DNA of 37,585 nucleotides, taken from Thermodesulfobacteriota bacterium. GTDB lineage: Bacteria > Desulfobacterota > WTBG01 > CAIYCZ01 > CAIRTM01. The translations under genes were made by a program, and so were the position numbers. Shown here in pieces: positions 14,941-22,934 of this stretch (positions are counted from its first letter, which is position 1; each line of letters starts with the position of its first letter). A model generated the notes under the pieces. That model was not told the origin of the DNA and did no database searches. It worked only from the letters and a program-made list of their open reading frames with translations. The stretch covers positions 1-37,585 of the forward strand of contig JANQFE010000092.1 in assembly GCA_028278025.1 (NCBI GenBank), given 5' to 3'.

Positions 14941-17127
14941 CTATAAATTTACAGCAGTTTCGTCTGACGGCTTTTCATACCGGGTGCGTACCATGCGCAC
15001 GATGTCAAGATATTCAGGCTTGTCAAGATCGAGACGCTGGAGGGTCTCATCCAGGGGGATGCCATTGCGATCATAGCCTTTTTCTTCATATACCGTATCA
15101 GTCAGCTTTTCGTACTGACTGCGACGGTAGTCTTGCAAGGTCTGCAGCCGCTTCTGATCACTTTTGCCATCCAGAGCGACCCCGACTTCTTCCTTCAAGC
15201 AGGTTTCATAATAGTGCTTGCGGGAGTTATACTCATTTATAAAAACAGGGCCCATTGCCCGCAGTGGAATTGAGTCATGCTCGCGGGTACCAAAACCCTG
15301 GCGAAGATTAATAAGTTTATGCAGAAGATAACATCGCTCAGATTCAAGCAGCAAGTCGTCAAGTGTTTTTTGGGTGCCGAGCGTAGCATTAACCAACTCC
15401 AGATAATATTCAATCGTGGGAAGGTTGCGGGCAGGATACTTGGTGTTTTTCGCCTCGGGATGACGAACATCGATCCAGGGCAGCTTGCAAAGACCAACAA
15501 TATTGAACCAGGTGCGAACAAGCGGAAACCACTGAAGTGCCCGGGCCTTTCTTTCAAAGGTGGGCAGCTCTTTGTTTAACTGGTCTATAGCAATAAGCCA
15601 GGCTTCATCATGCTGGGGGCCTTTAAGCGCAAAGCCGTAACCACCCTGTTGGGCCAAGGACTCCTTGGTAATATACATTGAGAATTCAAGACCTTTGCAT
15701 TCCATGCCAAAAAGTGAAAGCTCTTCATAAACCTCACTGCGGGTCCGGGCAAGACGAGCAGCAGCGCGGTCTGCTATCCAGTTTTTCAGATGCCGCACAC
15801 CGCGGCCGGCCTCGCGTGCAAAGCCGCACTGGCCTGCGGCCATACGGTGCAGCAGTGCAATAGCTGCTTCGGCATTGCCCCAGGTTAACTCAAGCCCCCC
15901 GGTATCTTCGCTGGTAAGCAGCCCTTGCTCATAGGCCTCAAAAAGAAAAGACATGACAACGCCGGTGCTGATGGTGTCCAGAGCGTATTCATCACAATAC
16001 CAGGTATACTCAAGCATGAAATCGATATCAAAAATGCCCAGGTTGGTAACGGCAGCGGCACTCTCATATTCAGGCCCATCGACACTGACCGTTTCACCGG
16101 CAAAAGGACCGGTTTTGAGGAGATGCTGTTCACACCCTTTTGTGCACGCCAAGCTGCAGCCCATGAAACAGCCGTCAGGATGCCTTTGCTCAAATATTTT
16201 TTCCTCAAATATGCAGCCGGATACATCCTGGGCGCGCTCATCAATACCATACTGGTAGTTGTTTACCGGTAAAAGGTGAAATGAGTTCATCATATCAATG
16301 AGGCAGGTTGTGCCCTGTGTGCCGAGACTCATTGCTTTGGGATCGACGTGCTTAATAACTTTTCTAAGGTTTTTTCCTGCGGCACGCAAGCGGTCTCGAT
16401 CGGCGGGCCGGTTGGCATTTGATTTTGGGGAATTGCATTTTACCACAATGCCCCACAAACCCTTTTCACGCATAACAGATCCGGTTCCGCCACGACCGGC
16501 CTGTTTTGCGCGACAGCGTTTACGCCTCACATCATAATAGACACTGTTTACACATCCCAGGAATGTGTTTTTAGCACCGGTCCCGGCATTTATAAAAGCA
16601 ACGTTTCCCGGACTGCCGGCGTCCTTCCACTGGTCAACCAGTTCTTCTGAACTAAACAGGGTATATTCCTGTTTAGGTGCATCAATGATACTGATCCCGC
16701 CTTTGTCACCGTCTATAACTACGACCAGATCCTTTTCTGATTTACCTGTTATTGAAATGGCGTCAAACCCGGACAGCTTAACCAGCGGGAAAAAGTGTCC
16801 GCCGACATTTGAATCACAAAACGTATTGGTAAGCGGAGATATTGTACCGAGGATGAACTTTCCAGTTCCTGCAAAAGCTGTTTCGCCACAAAAGGGGCCA
16901 CCGGCAAGTGCCAACACATTCTCCGGGCTGTCATATCGCGTTGCTGCATTGGTGCCATCATAGACCAGTTTCAGACAGTAACCACGGCCGCCAACATACA
17001 ACCGGCGCATCTCTTCAGAAATGGGTTTTATAAATATCTTTTTGCTGCTGAGATCGACTTCAAGAAGTGTGTCAGTGTAGCCTCGTTCTACCGGAGACTT
17101 GGAATATGTCACGGTTGAATGTATCAT
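14941..17127 (-). CDS. aor: Tungsten-containing aldehyde:ferredoxin oxidoreductase
   Basis: 728 aa. Domain 1 has LYVGGRGYCLKLVYD and GGPFCGETAFAGTGKFILGT, followed by SPLTNTFCDSNVGGHFFPLV, the pterin-binding pattern of the AOR family. The [4Fe-4S] ligands are in GCFMGCSLACTKGCE, with the last Cys in VGLCKLPWID. It oxidises aldehydes to acids with ferredoxin (or the reverse, acid reduction) using W-bispterin. It is longer than the ~605-aa archaeal enzyme, with extra length in the C-terminal third. No ferredoxin, moaD-like or NADH-linked subunit is adjacent, so it appears to act alone with a free ferredoxin. An AGGAAA ribosome-binding site precedes the ATG. It converges on kamA. Confidence 0.92.
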   Translation of the reverse strand: MIHSTVTYSKSPVERGYTDTLLEVDLSSKKIFIKPISEEMRRLYVGGRGYCLKLVYDGTNAATRYDSPENVLALAGGPFCGETAFAGTGKFILGTISPLTNTFCDSNVGGHFFPLVKLSGFDAISITGKSEKDLVVVIDGDKGGISIIDAPKQEYTLFSSEELVDQWKDAGSPGNVAFINAGTGAKNTFLGCVNSVYYDVRRKRCRAKQAGRGGTGSVMREKGLWGIVVKCNSPKSNANRPADRDRLRAAGKNLRKVIKHVDPKAMSLGTQGTTCLIDMMNSFHLLPVNNYQYGIDERAQDVSGCIFEEKIFEQRHPDGCFMGCSLACTKGCEQHLLKTGPFAGETVSVDGPEYESAAAVTNLGIFDIDFMLEYTWYCDEYALDTISTGVVMSFLFEAYEQGLLTSEDTGGLELTWGNAEAAIALLHRMAAGQCGFAREAGRGVRHLKNWIADRAAARLARTRSEVYEELSLFGMECKGLEFSMYITKESLAQQGGYGFALKGPQHDEAWLIAIDQLNKELPTFERKARALQWFPLVRTWFNIVGLCKLPWIDVRHPEAKNTKYPARNLPTIEYYLELVNATLGTQKTLDDLLLESERCYLLHKLINLRQGFGTREHDSIPLRAMGPVFINEYNSRKHYYETCLKEEVGVALDGKSDQKRLQTLQDYRRSQYEKLTDTVYEEKGYDRNGIPLDETLQRLDLDKPEYLDIVRMVRTRYEKPSDETAVNL

Positions 17128-17178
17128 AACTGTTTCCTATATATATAGATTTAGTGTAAAAAAAAATTTAAACTATAA

Positions 17179-17207
17179 ATTTTAATAAAAAACAGTAGTA
17201 TTGTCAA
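17179..17207 (-). promoter_or_regulatory. Sigma70-type promoter of the aor gene
   Basis: Read on the minus strand, a consensus TTGACA (17207-17202), exactly 17 bases of spacer, then TAAAAT (17184-17179). Transcription would start near 17172, giving a ~45-base AT-rich leader before the ATG at 17127. Confidence 0.65.
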
Positions 17208-17316
17208 TTTAAGATTTAGTTAAAAGAGTACAATCGTATGAACTTTGGGAGAGGTAAAAAAAAACCGCCTTTTATCTAACTATCTTGGAAGGAAGGGGGT
17301 AGAGGAGAAACTACAC

Positions 17317-17507
17317 TAAAGCTTTCCCCTTTTTTCTATAGCTCTTAAGTACTGCCAAGGCTGATGCGGTTCGACCGCCTGCGGCTATGTGTTCGCTGGA
17401 ATATCCAGAAGTTACTATATAGTCCATTGCTCACACCGCCGCTGCTCTTACCACATCAGCCTTGGCAGCCTCAACTGTGCGGCTACGCTTTTTTTGCAAA
17501 ATGCTCC
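17317..17507. repeat. Palindromic intergenic element, copy E2 (core inverted relative to flanks)
   Basis: Stem arms begin at 17351 (CTGCCAAGGCTGATGCGG) and end at 17468 (CCACATCAGCCTTGGCAG). The core is collinear with E1 and E3 (TTCGACCGCCTGCGGCTATG, GAAGTTACTATAT, CACACCGCC). The flanks are swapped and reversed: the left flank (CCCCTTTTTTCTATAGCTCTT, 17326-17346 region) is the reverse complement of the right flank of E1/E3, and the right flank (CTCAACTGTGCGGCTACGC, then GCAAAATGCTC) is the reverse complement of the left flank of E3. The element ends 3 bases before the stop codon of the VOC gene. Stem positions change together compared with E1 (GCAAAGG/CCTTTGC against GCCAAGG/CCTTGGC). Confidence 0.85.
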
Positions 17508-17510
17508 AAG

Positions 17511-17903
17511 TTACCTTTGCTTTTCTTTAACCTCAAAGAGGTTCCCTGAGAAATCCTTGACAAACAACAAATCTTTGCCCTCTTTTTTTATAATCATTGG
17601 TTCTAGGTCGTGTTTTTTGCATTGGTCAACAAAAGCCTGTTTGTCATTTACTTCTATGCAGGTATGGCCATAGGCTGCTTTAGTCGTATCCGGTGTTATA
17701 AAGATTTCAAAACAGGTATTGCCGTCATCATACACATCTATTTCTACTGAACTGGGTAGTCCAAATAATGCAGCGGATAACCCTTCAGACAAAGTAAAAC
17801 TTTTAGCTTTTGGGATTCCTAAAATTTTAGCAAAAAATATTTCAGCTTTTTCTTGGCCTGAACACTGAAGGGCAACGTGGCGTATCGAAACATCTGAGGT
17901 CAT
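17511..17903 (-). CDS. VOC (glyoxalase/bleomycin-resistance) family protein
   Basis: 130 aa from the ATG at 17903, which has GGGAGA 6 bases upstream; the longer open frame to 18059 adds an unlikely 52-residue lead. Two beta-alpha-beta-beta-beta modules: SIRHVALQCSGQEKAEIFFA at the start and AAYGHTCIEVNDKQAFVDQC in the second half, ending FVKDFSGNLFEV, the usual VOC finish. Candidate metal ligands are His at the start, Glu in CFEIFI, His in YGHTCIE and Glu in LFEV. The substrate is unknown. It is downstream of cooS in the same direction but separated by a strong hairpin. Confidence 0.8.
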   Translation of the reverse strand: MTSDVSIRHVALQCSGQEKAEIFFAKILGIPKAKSFTLSEGLSAALFGLPSSVEIDVYDDGNTCFEIFITPDTTKAAYGHTCIEVNDKQAFVDQCKKHDLEPMIIKKEGKDLLFVKDFSGNLFEVKEKQR

Positions 17904-18010
17904 GGGTGCTCTCCCGCAAAAATTTTTTCCAAGTTCCTGCAAGGAAATACTATAGAATAAAGATGGTATTGTGTCAAAAAAAACCGGTTTCAGCTGGAAG
18001 GATATTGTAC

Positions 18011-18054
18011 AAACCCGGATAGCGTACATATACAGAAAGTCACTATCCGGGTTT
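18011..18054 (-). terminator. Strong hairpin downstream of cooS
   Basis: AAACCCGGATAG (18011-18022) and CTATCCGGGTTT (18043-18054) form a perfect 12-bp stem with a 20-base loop, 36 bases beyond the cooS stop. Only three T residues end the stem on the minus strand, so it may stop transcription poorly or protect the 3' end of the cooS mRNA. Confidence 0.6.
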
Positions 18055-18089
18055 GGCAATTGTTAACCAAAAAAGCTTATTATTAAAAA

Positions 18090-20081
18090 TTACACAGCAT
18101 CCAGCTCACGTCTCATTTCCATATCCATGAGCACGCGCTCACGGGCCTTGTCAATGCCCAGCTCCTTGCGCTTTTTGTCTATGTGGGCAATCATCTTCTG
18201 GGCCATCTTCACCGGGTCAGGCTCATAATCCCATTTGCCACCCCACTCCTCTTCCAGTTCATTAAACAGATAGTCGGTGTACTTCTTGCTGCCCGTGGTC
18301 GGAAACGTCGTGCCAAACAATACGTATACGCCCGAGGCCACAAAATAGTGCCCGATCGCAATAGCCTTCTCGCTCATCCAGCCCGGCGCTGCCCCGGCTG
18401 CCGGCAGGTCACAGATGTCATCTCCCAGTCCGCCTTCCTTCACAACCGCCGTGGCTGCTACCAGAATCCGGGAGTTGTCCACGCAGGCTCCCATGTGCAG
18501 GACCGGCGGGATGCCCACGGTCTCACAGATATCGGCCAGTCCCGAGCCGCAGTACTGCTTGGCCGATTCGGGCAGCAGCAAGCCCTCCTTGCCGCAGGCC
18601 ATGGCCGCGCAGCCCGTAGTGAGCACGATCACATCGTTTTTGATCAGCTCTTTTATCAGTGTCAGGTGGTCAAAATCATGCACCCCGCGCGGGTTGTTAC
18701 AGCCCACCACGCCGGCTATACCCCGGATGCGACCCCCGATGATGTTGTCATTTAAGGGCCGGTAGGAAGCCCGGAACGTGCCGCCCAGCAGGTAGTTGAT
18801 GGTCTCGTGGGAAAACCCTACCACCATGTCTTCCTTTTGCGGGGGGATATTGACCTTATTCTTCTTGCGGTTGGGAAAGTTCTCTATGGCAGCCGTAACG
18901 ATCTGCTTGGCCGTATTGACGGGGTCATGTTCCTCAAACTGGATGTGTCGGGCACTCTCTATCTTGGCTTTGGGCGAGGTGGTTATGACCTCGGTGTGAA
19001 ACTTATCTGCCATGGCCTTGATCTGCTGCATGATGCACTGTACATCCACTACCAGCGCATCCAGTGCCCCGGTTGCTATGGCCATCTCCTGCTGCAGGAA
19101 GTTGCCCGCTATGGGAATACCGTGGCGCACCAAAATCTCATTGGCCGTGCAGCACATGCCCGCCAGCGTGATGCCCTTGGCCCCCTTTTCTTTGGCTAAT
19201 GCCACCATCTCAGGGTCCTGACAGGCCACCACCACCATCTCCGACAGCAGCGGTTCATGGCCGTGCACGATTATGTTAACCTCATTGTCTTTCAGCACGC
19301 CCAGGTTAATGTTGCCCTTGATCGGCACCGGCGTGCCGAACATGATATCCTGCAGCTCGGTTGCGATCATGGCCCCGCCCCAGCCGTCTGCCAGGGCGGC
19401 CCGGGCTGCATGCGTGGTCAGGTTCTTGTAATCCTGGTCCACGCCCATGTGCGTGCGGTGCATCAGCTCCACTACCTCTCGGTCGACACCCCGCGGCACC
19501 ATGTTGTGCTTGCGCCACAGCTCTTGGCGCTTCAGCGGAGCCCGCTTGGTGAAGGTCAGCTCACCTTCCTGCTTGCCAAATTCCGCTACGCAGCGCTCAC
19601 CAAGCTCCAGGGCTATTTCCTGCGTGCTCATGTTCTCCACGTCTATGCCAAAGTCCATGGCCACCTGCATAAGCTTCTGGGTGTCCTTGATGCTGTAGCC
19701 CGGAATCTCGCCCTTGGCTACCATCAAAAATACCTCGGCCACCCCGCGGCCATGGTCTGAATGGGCTGATGAGCCCGCCGCGACCATGCGGGCAAAGTTG
19801 CGTGCGGCGATGGTTTCTGCTGTGGCCCCGCACAGGCCCACTTTCTGCGGTTCGCCTTCCTTCTTGGAAGGCGGCACCCGGCAGGGGCCCATGGCACAGT
19901 TCTTACAACACGAGCCTTCAGCCCCGATCGGACAGGGCTTCATGGTCTGGGCCCGGTCAAAGATCGTCTCGATACCCTGTTTCCTGGTCAAATCTATCAT
20001 CTGCTGCGTGGCGTCACAGACCGTTAAGACCTGCTCCGCAGCCTCTTTCTTTGCTTTAGTGTCTTTCTTCTTCTCTGCCAT
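18090..20081 (-). CDS. cooS: Anaerobic nickel carbon monoxide dehydrogenase, catalytic subunit
   Basis: 663 aa, full length. It oxidises CO to CO2 (and the reverse) with Ni-Fe-S cluster C, passing electrons to ferredoxin. All cluster ligands can be located. Clusters D and B: C50, C58, C59, C62, C67, C84 (the KPCPIGAEGSCCKNCAMGPC region and GLCGA). Cluster C: His in GHEPLLSE, then Cys in GMCCTANE, VQCIMQQ, VVGCNNPR, TTGCAAMACGKE and HMGACVDNSR. No acsB, cooC, cooF or hydrogenase gene is adjacent, so it is an orphan CooS rather than part of an ACS or Ech/Coo operon here. GGGAGA precedes the ATG. A Fur-family gene lies 25 bases upstream in the same direction. Its GC content and codon use (many GCC, CTG) stand out from the AT-rich neighbours. 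Confidence 0.96.
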   Translation of the reverse strand: MAEKKKDTKAKKEAAEQVLTVCDATQQMIDLTRKQGIETIFDRAQTMKPCPIGAEGSCCKNCAMGPCRVPPSKKEGEPQKVGLCGATAETIAARNFARMVAAGSSAHSDHGRGVAEVFLMVAKGEIPGYSIKDTQKLMQVAMDFGIDVENMSTQEIALELGERCVAEFGKQEGELTFTKRAPLKRQELWRKHNMVPRGVDREVVELMHRTHMGVDQDYKNLTTHAARAALADGWGGAMIATELQDIMFGTPVPIKGNINLGVLKDNEVNIIVHGHEPLLSEMVVVACQDPEMVALAKEKGAKGITLAGMCCTANEILVRHGIPIAGNFLQQEMAIATGALDALVVDVQCIMQQIKAMADKFHTEVITTSPKAKIESARHIQFEEHDPVNTAKQIVTAAIENFPNRKKNKVNIPPQKEDMVVGFSHETINYLLGGTFRASYRPLNDNIIGGRIRGIAGVVGCNNPRGVHDFDHLTLIKELIKNDVIVLTTGCAAMACGKEGLLLPESAKQYCGSGLADICETVGIPPVLHMGACVDNSRILVAATAVVKEGGLGDDICDLPAAGAAPGWMSEKAIAIGHYFVASGVYVLFGTTFPTTGSKKYTDYLFNELEEEWGGKWDYEPDPVKMAQKMIAHIDKKRKELGIDKARERVLMDMEMRRELDAV

Positions 20082-20106
20082 TGTATTCTCCCTGGAAAAA
20101 ATTAGA

Positions 20107-20517
20107 CTAAAACTTAAAATATTTATTGCTGTTTTTACATTTTAAACAAAGACCAAACAATTCAAGACAGTGGTCTACTATATGATAGCCGTCTATTTCA
20201 CAGAATGAATCTTTGATATTTGCATCGGTATTCAACATAACGTCGTCTATTCTGCCACAAGAAATACATCTGATGTGATAGTGTTCATCTGTTACTGCAT
20301 CAAATCTTTTTTGTTTACCGCCAATCTCAATTTTTTTGATCAAGCCCTGCTGGTTTAACCATTCAAGGTTGCGATATACTGTTGCAAGACTTATTCTGGG
20401 GAGCAAGCGTTTTATACGTTCATAAAGCTCATCAGCAGTCGGGTGGTTCTTTTCAGACCGCAGTTCTTGAAGGATTAATTCCCGCTGGGTAGTAATCCGT
20501 ACTTTATTTGTTTTCAA
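20107..20517 (-). CDS. Fur/PerR-family metal-responsive repressor
   Basis: 136 aa. N-terminal winged helix (RITTQRELILQELR, with recognition helix ISLATVYRNLEWLNQQGL), then the dimerisation domain with the metal ligand stretch DEHYHIRC, and two structural zinc pairs, C84-x2-C87 and C124-x2-C127. It could be Fur, PerR or Zur; the short tail and two CxxC pairs fit PerR/Fur. The apparent start is TTG 20517. It lies 25 bases upstream of cooS, so the two are probably cotranscribed, and a palindromic box just upstream suggests self-regulation that also controls cooS. Confidence 0.88.
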   Translation of the reverse strand: MKTNKVRITTQRELILQELRSEKNHPTADELYERIKRLLPRISLATVYRNLEWLNQQGLIKKIEIGGKQKRFDAVTDEHYHIRCISCGRIDDVMLNTDANIKDSFCEIDGYHIVDHCLELFGLCLKCKNSNKYFKF

Positions 20518-20547
20518 AACAAGTCCCGAAAAGGAAACAAAAATATA

Positions 20548-20564
20548 TTAATAATTATTATTAA
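20548..20564. promoter_or_regulatory. Fur/PerR-like operator
   Basis: TTAATAAT-T-ATTATTAA is a perfect 8-1-8 palindrome, close to the known PerR box pattern (TTATAAT-n-ATTATAA) and to the A/T-rich Fur box. It is centred about 39 bases upstream of the start of the Fur-family gene. Confidence 0.65.
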
Positions 20565-20671
20565 CTGATAATTTTTACCATGTCAACCTTTGCAATAACC
20601 CGTATATTGCCGGTAAGCCCTGATGATCCTTGACCTTATAAGACAGTCATGATAAAGAGGCACATACATAG

Positions 20672-20890
20672 TATAATGGTAGGCTGTACCGTGGATATCC
20701 TATACTGCATGAACTAACCGATACATATAAAGACTTCCTGTCACAAAAAGCATATACCGATGATATAAAAAAAACCGAAATCGCTCACATGCGACCTAAC
20801 AACAATAAGGAACGTTCATTTTGTGAATATTTCTACACGTTCGCCGAAATTCAAACCTGCCCGACCGCTGCAATCATCATTTTGGCATGA
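20672..20890 (+). other. Uncharacterised open frame before the sulfotransferase
   Basis: A 72-codon open frame with no usable start or ribosome-binding site reads GRLYRGYPILHELTDTYKDF then LSQKAYTDDIKKTEIAHM, and runs into the 5' end of the sulfotransferase gene in another register. It looks protein-like and may be the tail of a lost surface-glycan gene. Otherwise the ~300 bases between the Fur gene and the sulfotransferase hold only the Fur box. Confidence 0.2.
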
Positions 20891-21716
20891 TGTTAATGTT
20901 GGTTTGCATTTTGTTGTAATTGGGGCTCCACGATGCGGCACTACCTGGTTGTGTACCTGTTTAAATCAGCATCCGGAAATTTTTGTACCGGATGAGTTGA
21001 ATTTTTTTACGCTTTATCACACAAAGGGTGCAAATTATTATAATAATATCTACAAATATGCCACAGAGCATGTTCAAGGGGATTATTCAAATACCTATAT
21101 GCTTGATATGAACCTGCCGGAAATATTTTCAAAATTTTTTAAAGATATAAAAATAATAATGATTTGCCGAGAACCGGTTGAAAGAGCTTTTTCCCACTAT
21201 CTCATGGAGGTCAATAGAAATATTATAAATCCCCAACAAAAAAGCTTTGCCGACGCTCTTACTAATCCGGTACGCTTTAGTTATTTTGATTTTGGATTAT
21301 ATTACAAACATATTAGAAGATATTTAGAGTTTATTAGCTTTGATAATTTCTATGTTGTCATATATGATGATTTACGCACAAAACCCAAAGCAACAATACA
21401 AGAAATTTTTAGTTTTCTCGGTGTTGCTCCATACGATATTTCTCTTCCAGACAAACAGAACACGTGGATCGATCATCGGATACGGAAACATTTGTTTATG
21501 CTAAAGGTAAAACAGATGGGCAGGATTTTTTTAACTCCAAGGATGTGTTCAAGGCTAAAGCATCTGTATACTAAATTCACGGGCGTTCTTAAGAATTACT
21601 ATGCCCCGTCCAAACCGGAAGTCCCTAAAGAGGCTGAAAGCATATTGAAAAAACTCTATAGCCCCGAAAACCGTAAGCTGGAAGTATTATTACACAAAAA
21701 ACTGCCCTGGGATTAG
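20823..21716 (+). CDS. PAPS-dependent sulfotransferase (heparan-type fold)
   Basis: 297 aa. The 5'-phosphosulfate-binding loop is VVIGAPRCGTTWLCTCLNQH (about residues 31-50). The 3'-phosphate-binding region is MICREPVERAFSHYLMEVNR, with Arg and Ser in the expected order. The C-terminal third resembles heparan-sulfate-type sulfotransferases. It transfers a sulfuryl group from PAPS to a sugar hydroxyl or amine, probably on a surface or secreted glycan. The start is GTG 20823, with AAGGA rather far upstream. The gene is AT-rich compared with the cooS region, and no glycan-synthesis operon surrounds it, which suggests separate acquisition. Confidence 0.85.
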   Translation: MNISTRSPKFKPARPLQSSFWHDVNVGLHFVVIGAPRCGTTWLCTCLNQHPEIFVPDELNFFTLYHTKGANYYNNIYKYATEHVQGDYSNTYMLDMNLPEIFSKFFKDIKIIMICREPVERAFSHYLMEVNRNIINPQQKSFADALTNPVRFSYFDFGLYYKHIRRYLEFISFDNFYVVIYDDLRTKPKATIQEIFSFLGVAPYDISLPDKQNTWIDHRIRKHLFMLKVKQMGRIFLTPRMCSRLKHLYTKFTGVLKNYYAPSKPEVPKEAESILKKLYSPENRKLEVLLHKKLPWD

Positions 21717-21890
21717 TTGTCAAAGATAATGCTTTCCCCGGCGGCGAGAAAGAAAAACAGTTGAGTTTAAGCAAGCTCTGCCATCTTTCAGGCCCATTAA
21801 CAAAGCATCATTACCGTTTCCTCTGCTGTGCAATAAAACCCACCAGGTACTGCCATATAATAAATATATACCGGTATCTCAAAATGGTGA

Positions 21891-21919
21891 TTGACTAAAC
21901 AGTAAGATCAGAGTACAGT
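21891..21919 (+). promoter_or_regulatory. Likely promoter of the small multidrug-export-type gene
   Basis: TTGACT (21891-21896), 17 bases, TACAGT (21914-21919), with the start codon 38 bases beyond. The rest of the 21717-21957 gap shows no gene. Confidence 0.45.
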
Positions 21920-21957
21920 CCTTGAAGTTTCATTTTTTTAGGACGCAATAATTTTCT

Positions 21958-22680
21958 ATGGCAACCGCTTCTGAATCAGCTCGACCAGGTGATCCGTCTC
22001 CTGTGGTACTGTTACATCTTAAGGGTGCAGGACATGTTTGTCTTATCAGCACCCTGCTGGTTTTTATTGTACTGGGCATCACAAAGGGCAAGCCCTATGA
22101 TGAGGTATGGCAGCTTGTGCTTGCGCATATTGTAAGCGGACGAGCAGGTAATGCCGGTATAGGGCTGGAAAAAGGGTTTAACCACTTTTTTCTCTTGTAC
22201 CAGTCATGCATGCAGGACTTTATTATTATGTTTTATGTGTATCCCCTGTTTGTTACCGGCTATCAGCTGGTTTCCCGCTGGCCCTTTATCGGTCCTGCCC
22301 TTCAACATTCGCATGAGCTGGCCCTGGCCCACAAAGACCGGATTGCACCCTATGGCGCTATTGGACTAATGCTGTTTGTGATTTTCCCTTTTTGGAGTAC
22401 CGGACCGTTGGTCGGTGTTTTGGTCGGCTACCTTTTGGGTATGAATGTCTTAATTACTTTTATATCAGTTATGGTCGGAGATATTATAGCAGTGGCAGCC
22501 TGGATTTGGACATATGATAAGCTGCGTAATTATAATCAAACACTCGCACTCATTCTGCTTTGCATCATTTTGATAGGTGCAATGGGTGTTACGCTTTTTA
22601 TGCGTTTCAGGCATAAACGCAAACAAAGCAGTCCCAAGAAAGAGAGAAAATCTCTGGCAGAGCAGCCCAGGGAACTATAG
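21958..22680 (+). CDS. Small multidrug export-type membrane protein (PF06695/COG2426-like)
   Basis: 240 aa with about five membrane helices. The core HKDRIAPYGAIGLMLFVIFP followed by FWSTGPLVGVLVGYLLGMN is the recognisable family region; 'multidrug export' is a family name of weak experimental basis. It has a cytoplasmic, very basic tail (FRHKRKQSSPKKERKS). Helices: about 22-42, 85-110, 135-165, 168-188, 198-218. A hydrophilic loop follows the first helix. Its stop lies 37 bases before the E3 repeat element. Confidence 0.65.
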   Translation: MATASESARPGDPSPVVLLHLKGAGHVCLISTLLVFIVLGITKGKPYDEVWQLVLAHIVSGRAGNAGIGLEKGFNHFFLLYQSCMQDFIIMFYVYPLFVTGYQLVSRWPFIGPALQHSHELALAHKDRIAPYGAIGLMLFVIFPFWSTGPLVGVLVGYLLGMNVLITFISVMVGDIIAVAAWIWTYDKLRNYNQTLALILLCIILIGAMGVTLFMRFRHKRKQSSPKKERKSLAEQPREL

Positions 22681-22717
22681 TCGGCAGATAGTTGCTTTAC
22701 AATAAAAATAATTTTAT

Positions 22718-22911
22718 TAGAGCATTTTGCAAAGAAGCATAGCCTCACAGTTGAACACGCAAAGACTGATGCGGTTCGAGGACCGGCGGCTATGTGCTCA
22801 CTGAAATATCCGGAAGTTACTATATTGTCCATCGCACACACCGCCGCCGCTGCTCTTACCACATCAGCCTTTACCGTGCTCAAGGGCTATAGAAAAAAGG
22901 GAAATGCTCTA
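22718..22911. mobile_element. Palindromic MITE-like element, complete copy E3
   Basis: The most complete copy, 194 bp, bounded by perfect 8-base termini TAGAGCAT (22718-22725) and ATGCTCTA (22904-22911); the similarity extends to AGAGCATTTT/GGGAAATGCTCT. Inside lie the left flank (GCCTCACAGTTGAACA), the stem-core-stem (from about 22759 to 22878) and the right flank (CAAGGGCTATAGAAAAAAGG). It encodes no protein. The terminal repeats make it look like a non-autonomous transposable element. A direct target repeat is not obvious. It ends 23 bases from the 3' end of the TraB gene. Confidence 0.8.
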
Positions 22912-22934
22912 GCAAAACGTTATCACCACAGGCT

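Noticed and set aside
18183..19760. Several long plus-strand frames opposite cooS
   Set aside because: Produced by the GC-rich third-codon positions of cooS; no ribosome-binding site or known motif.
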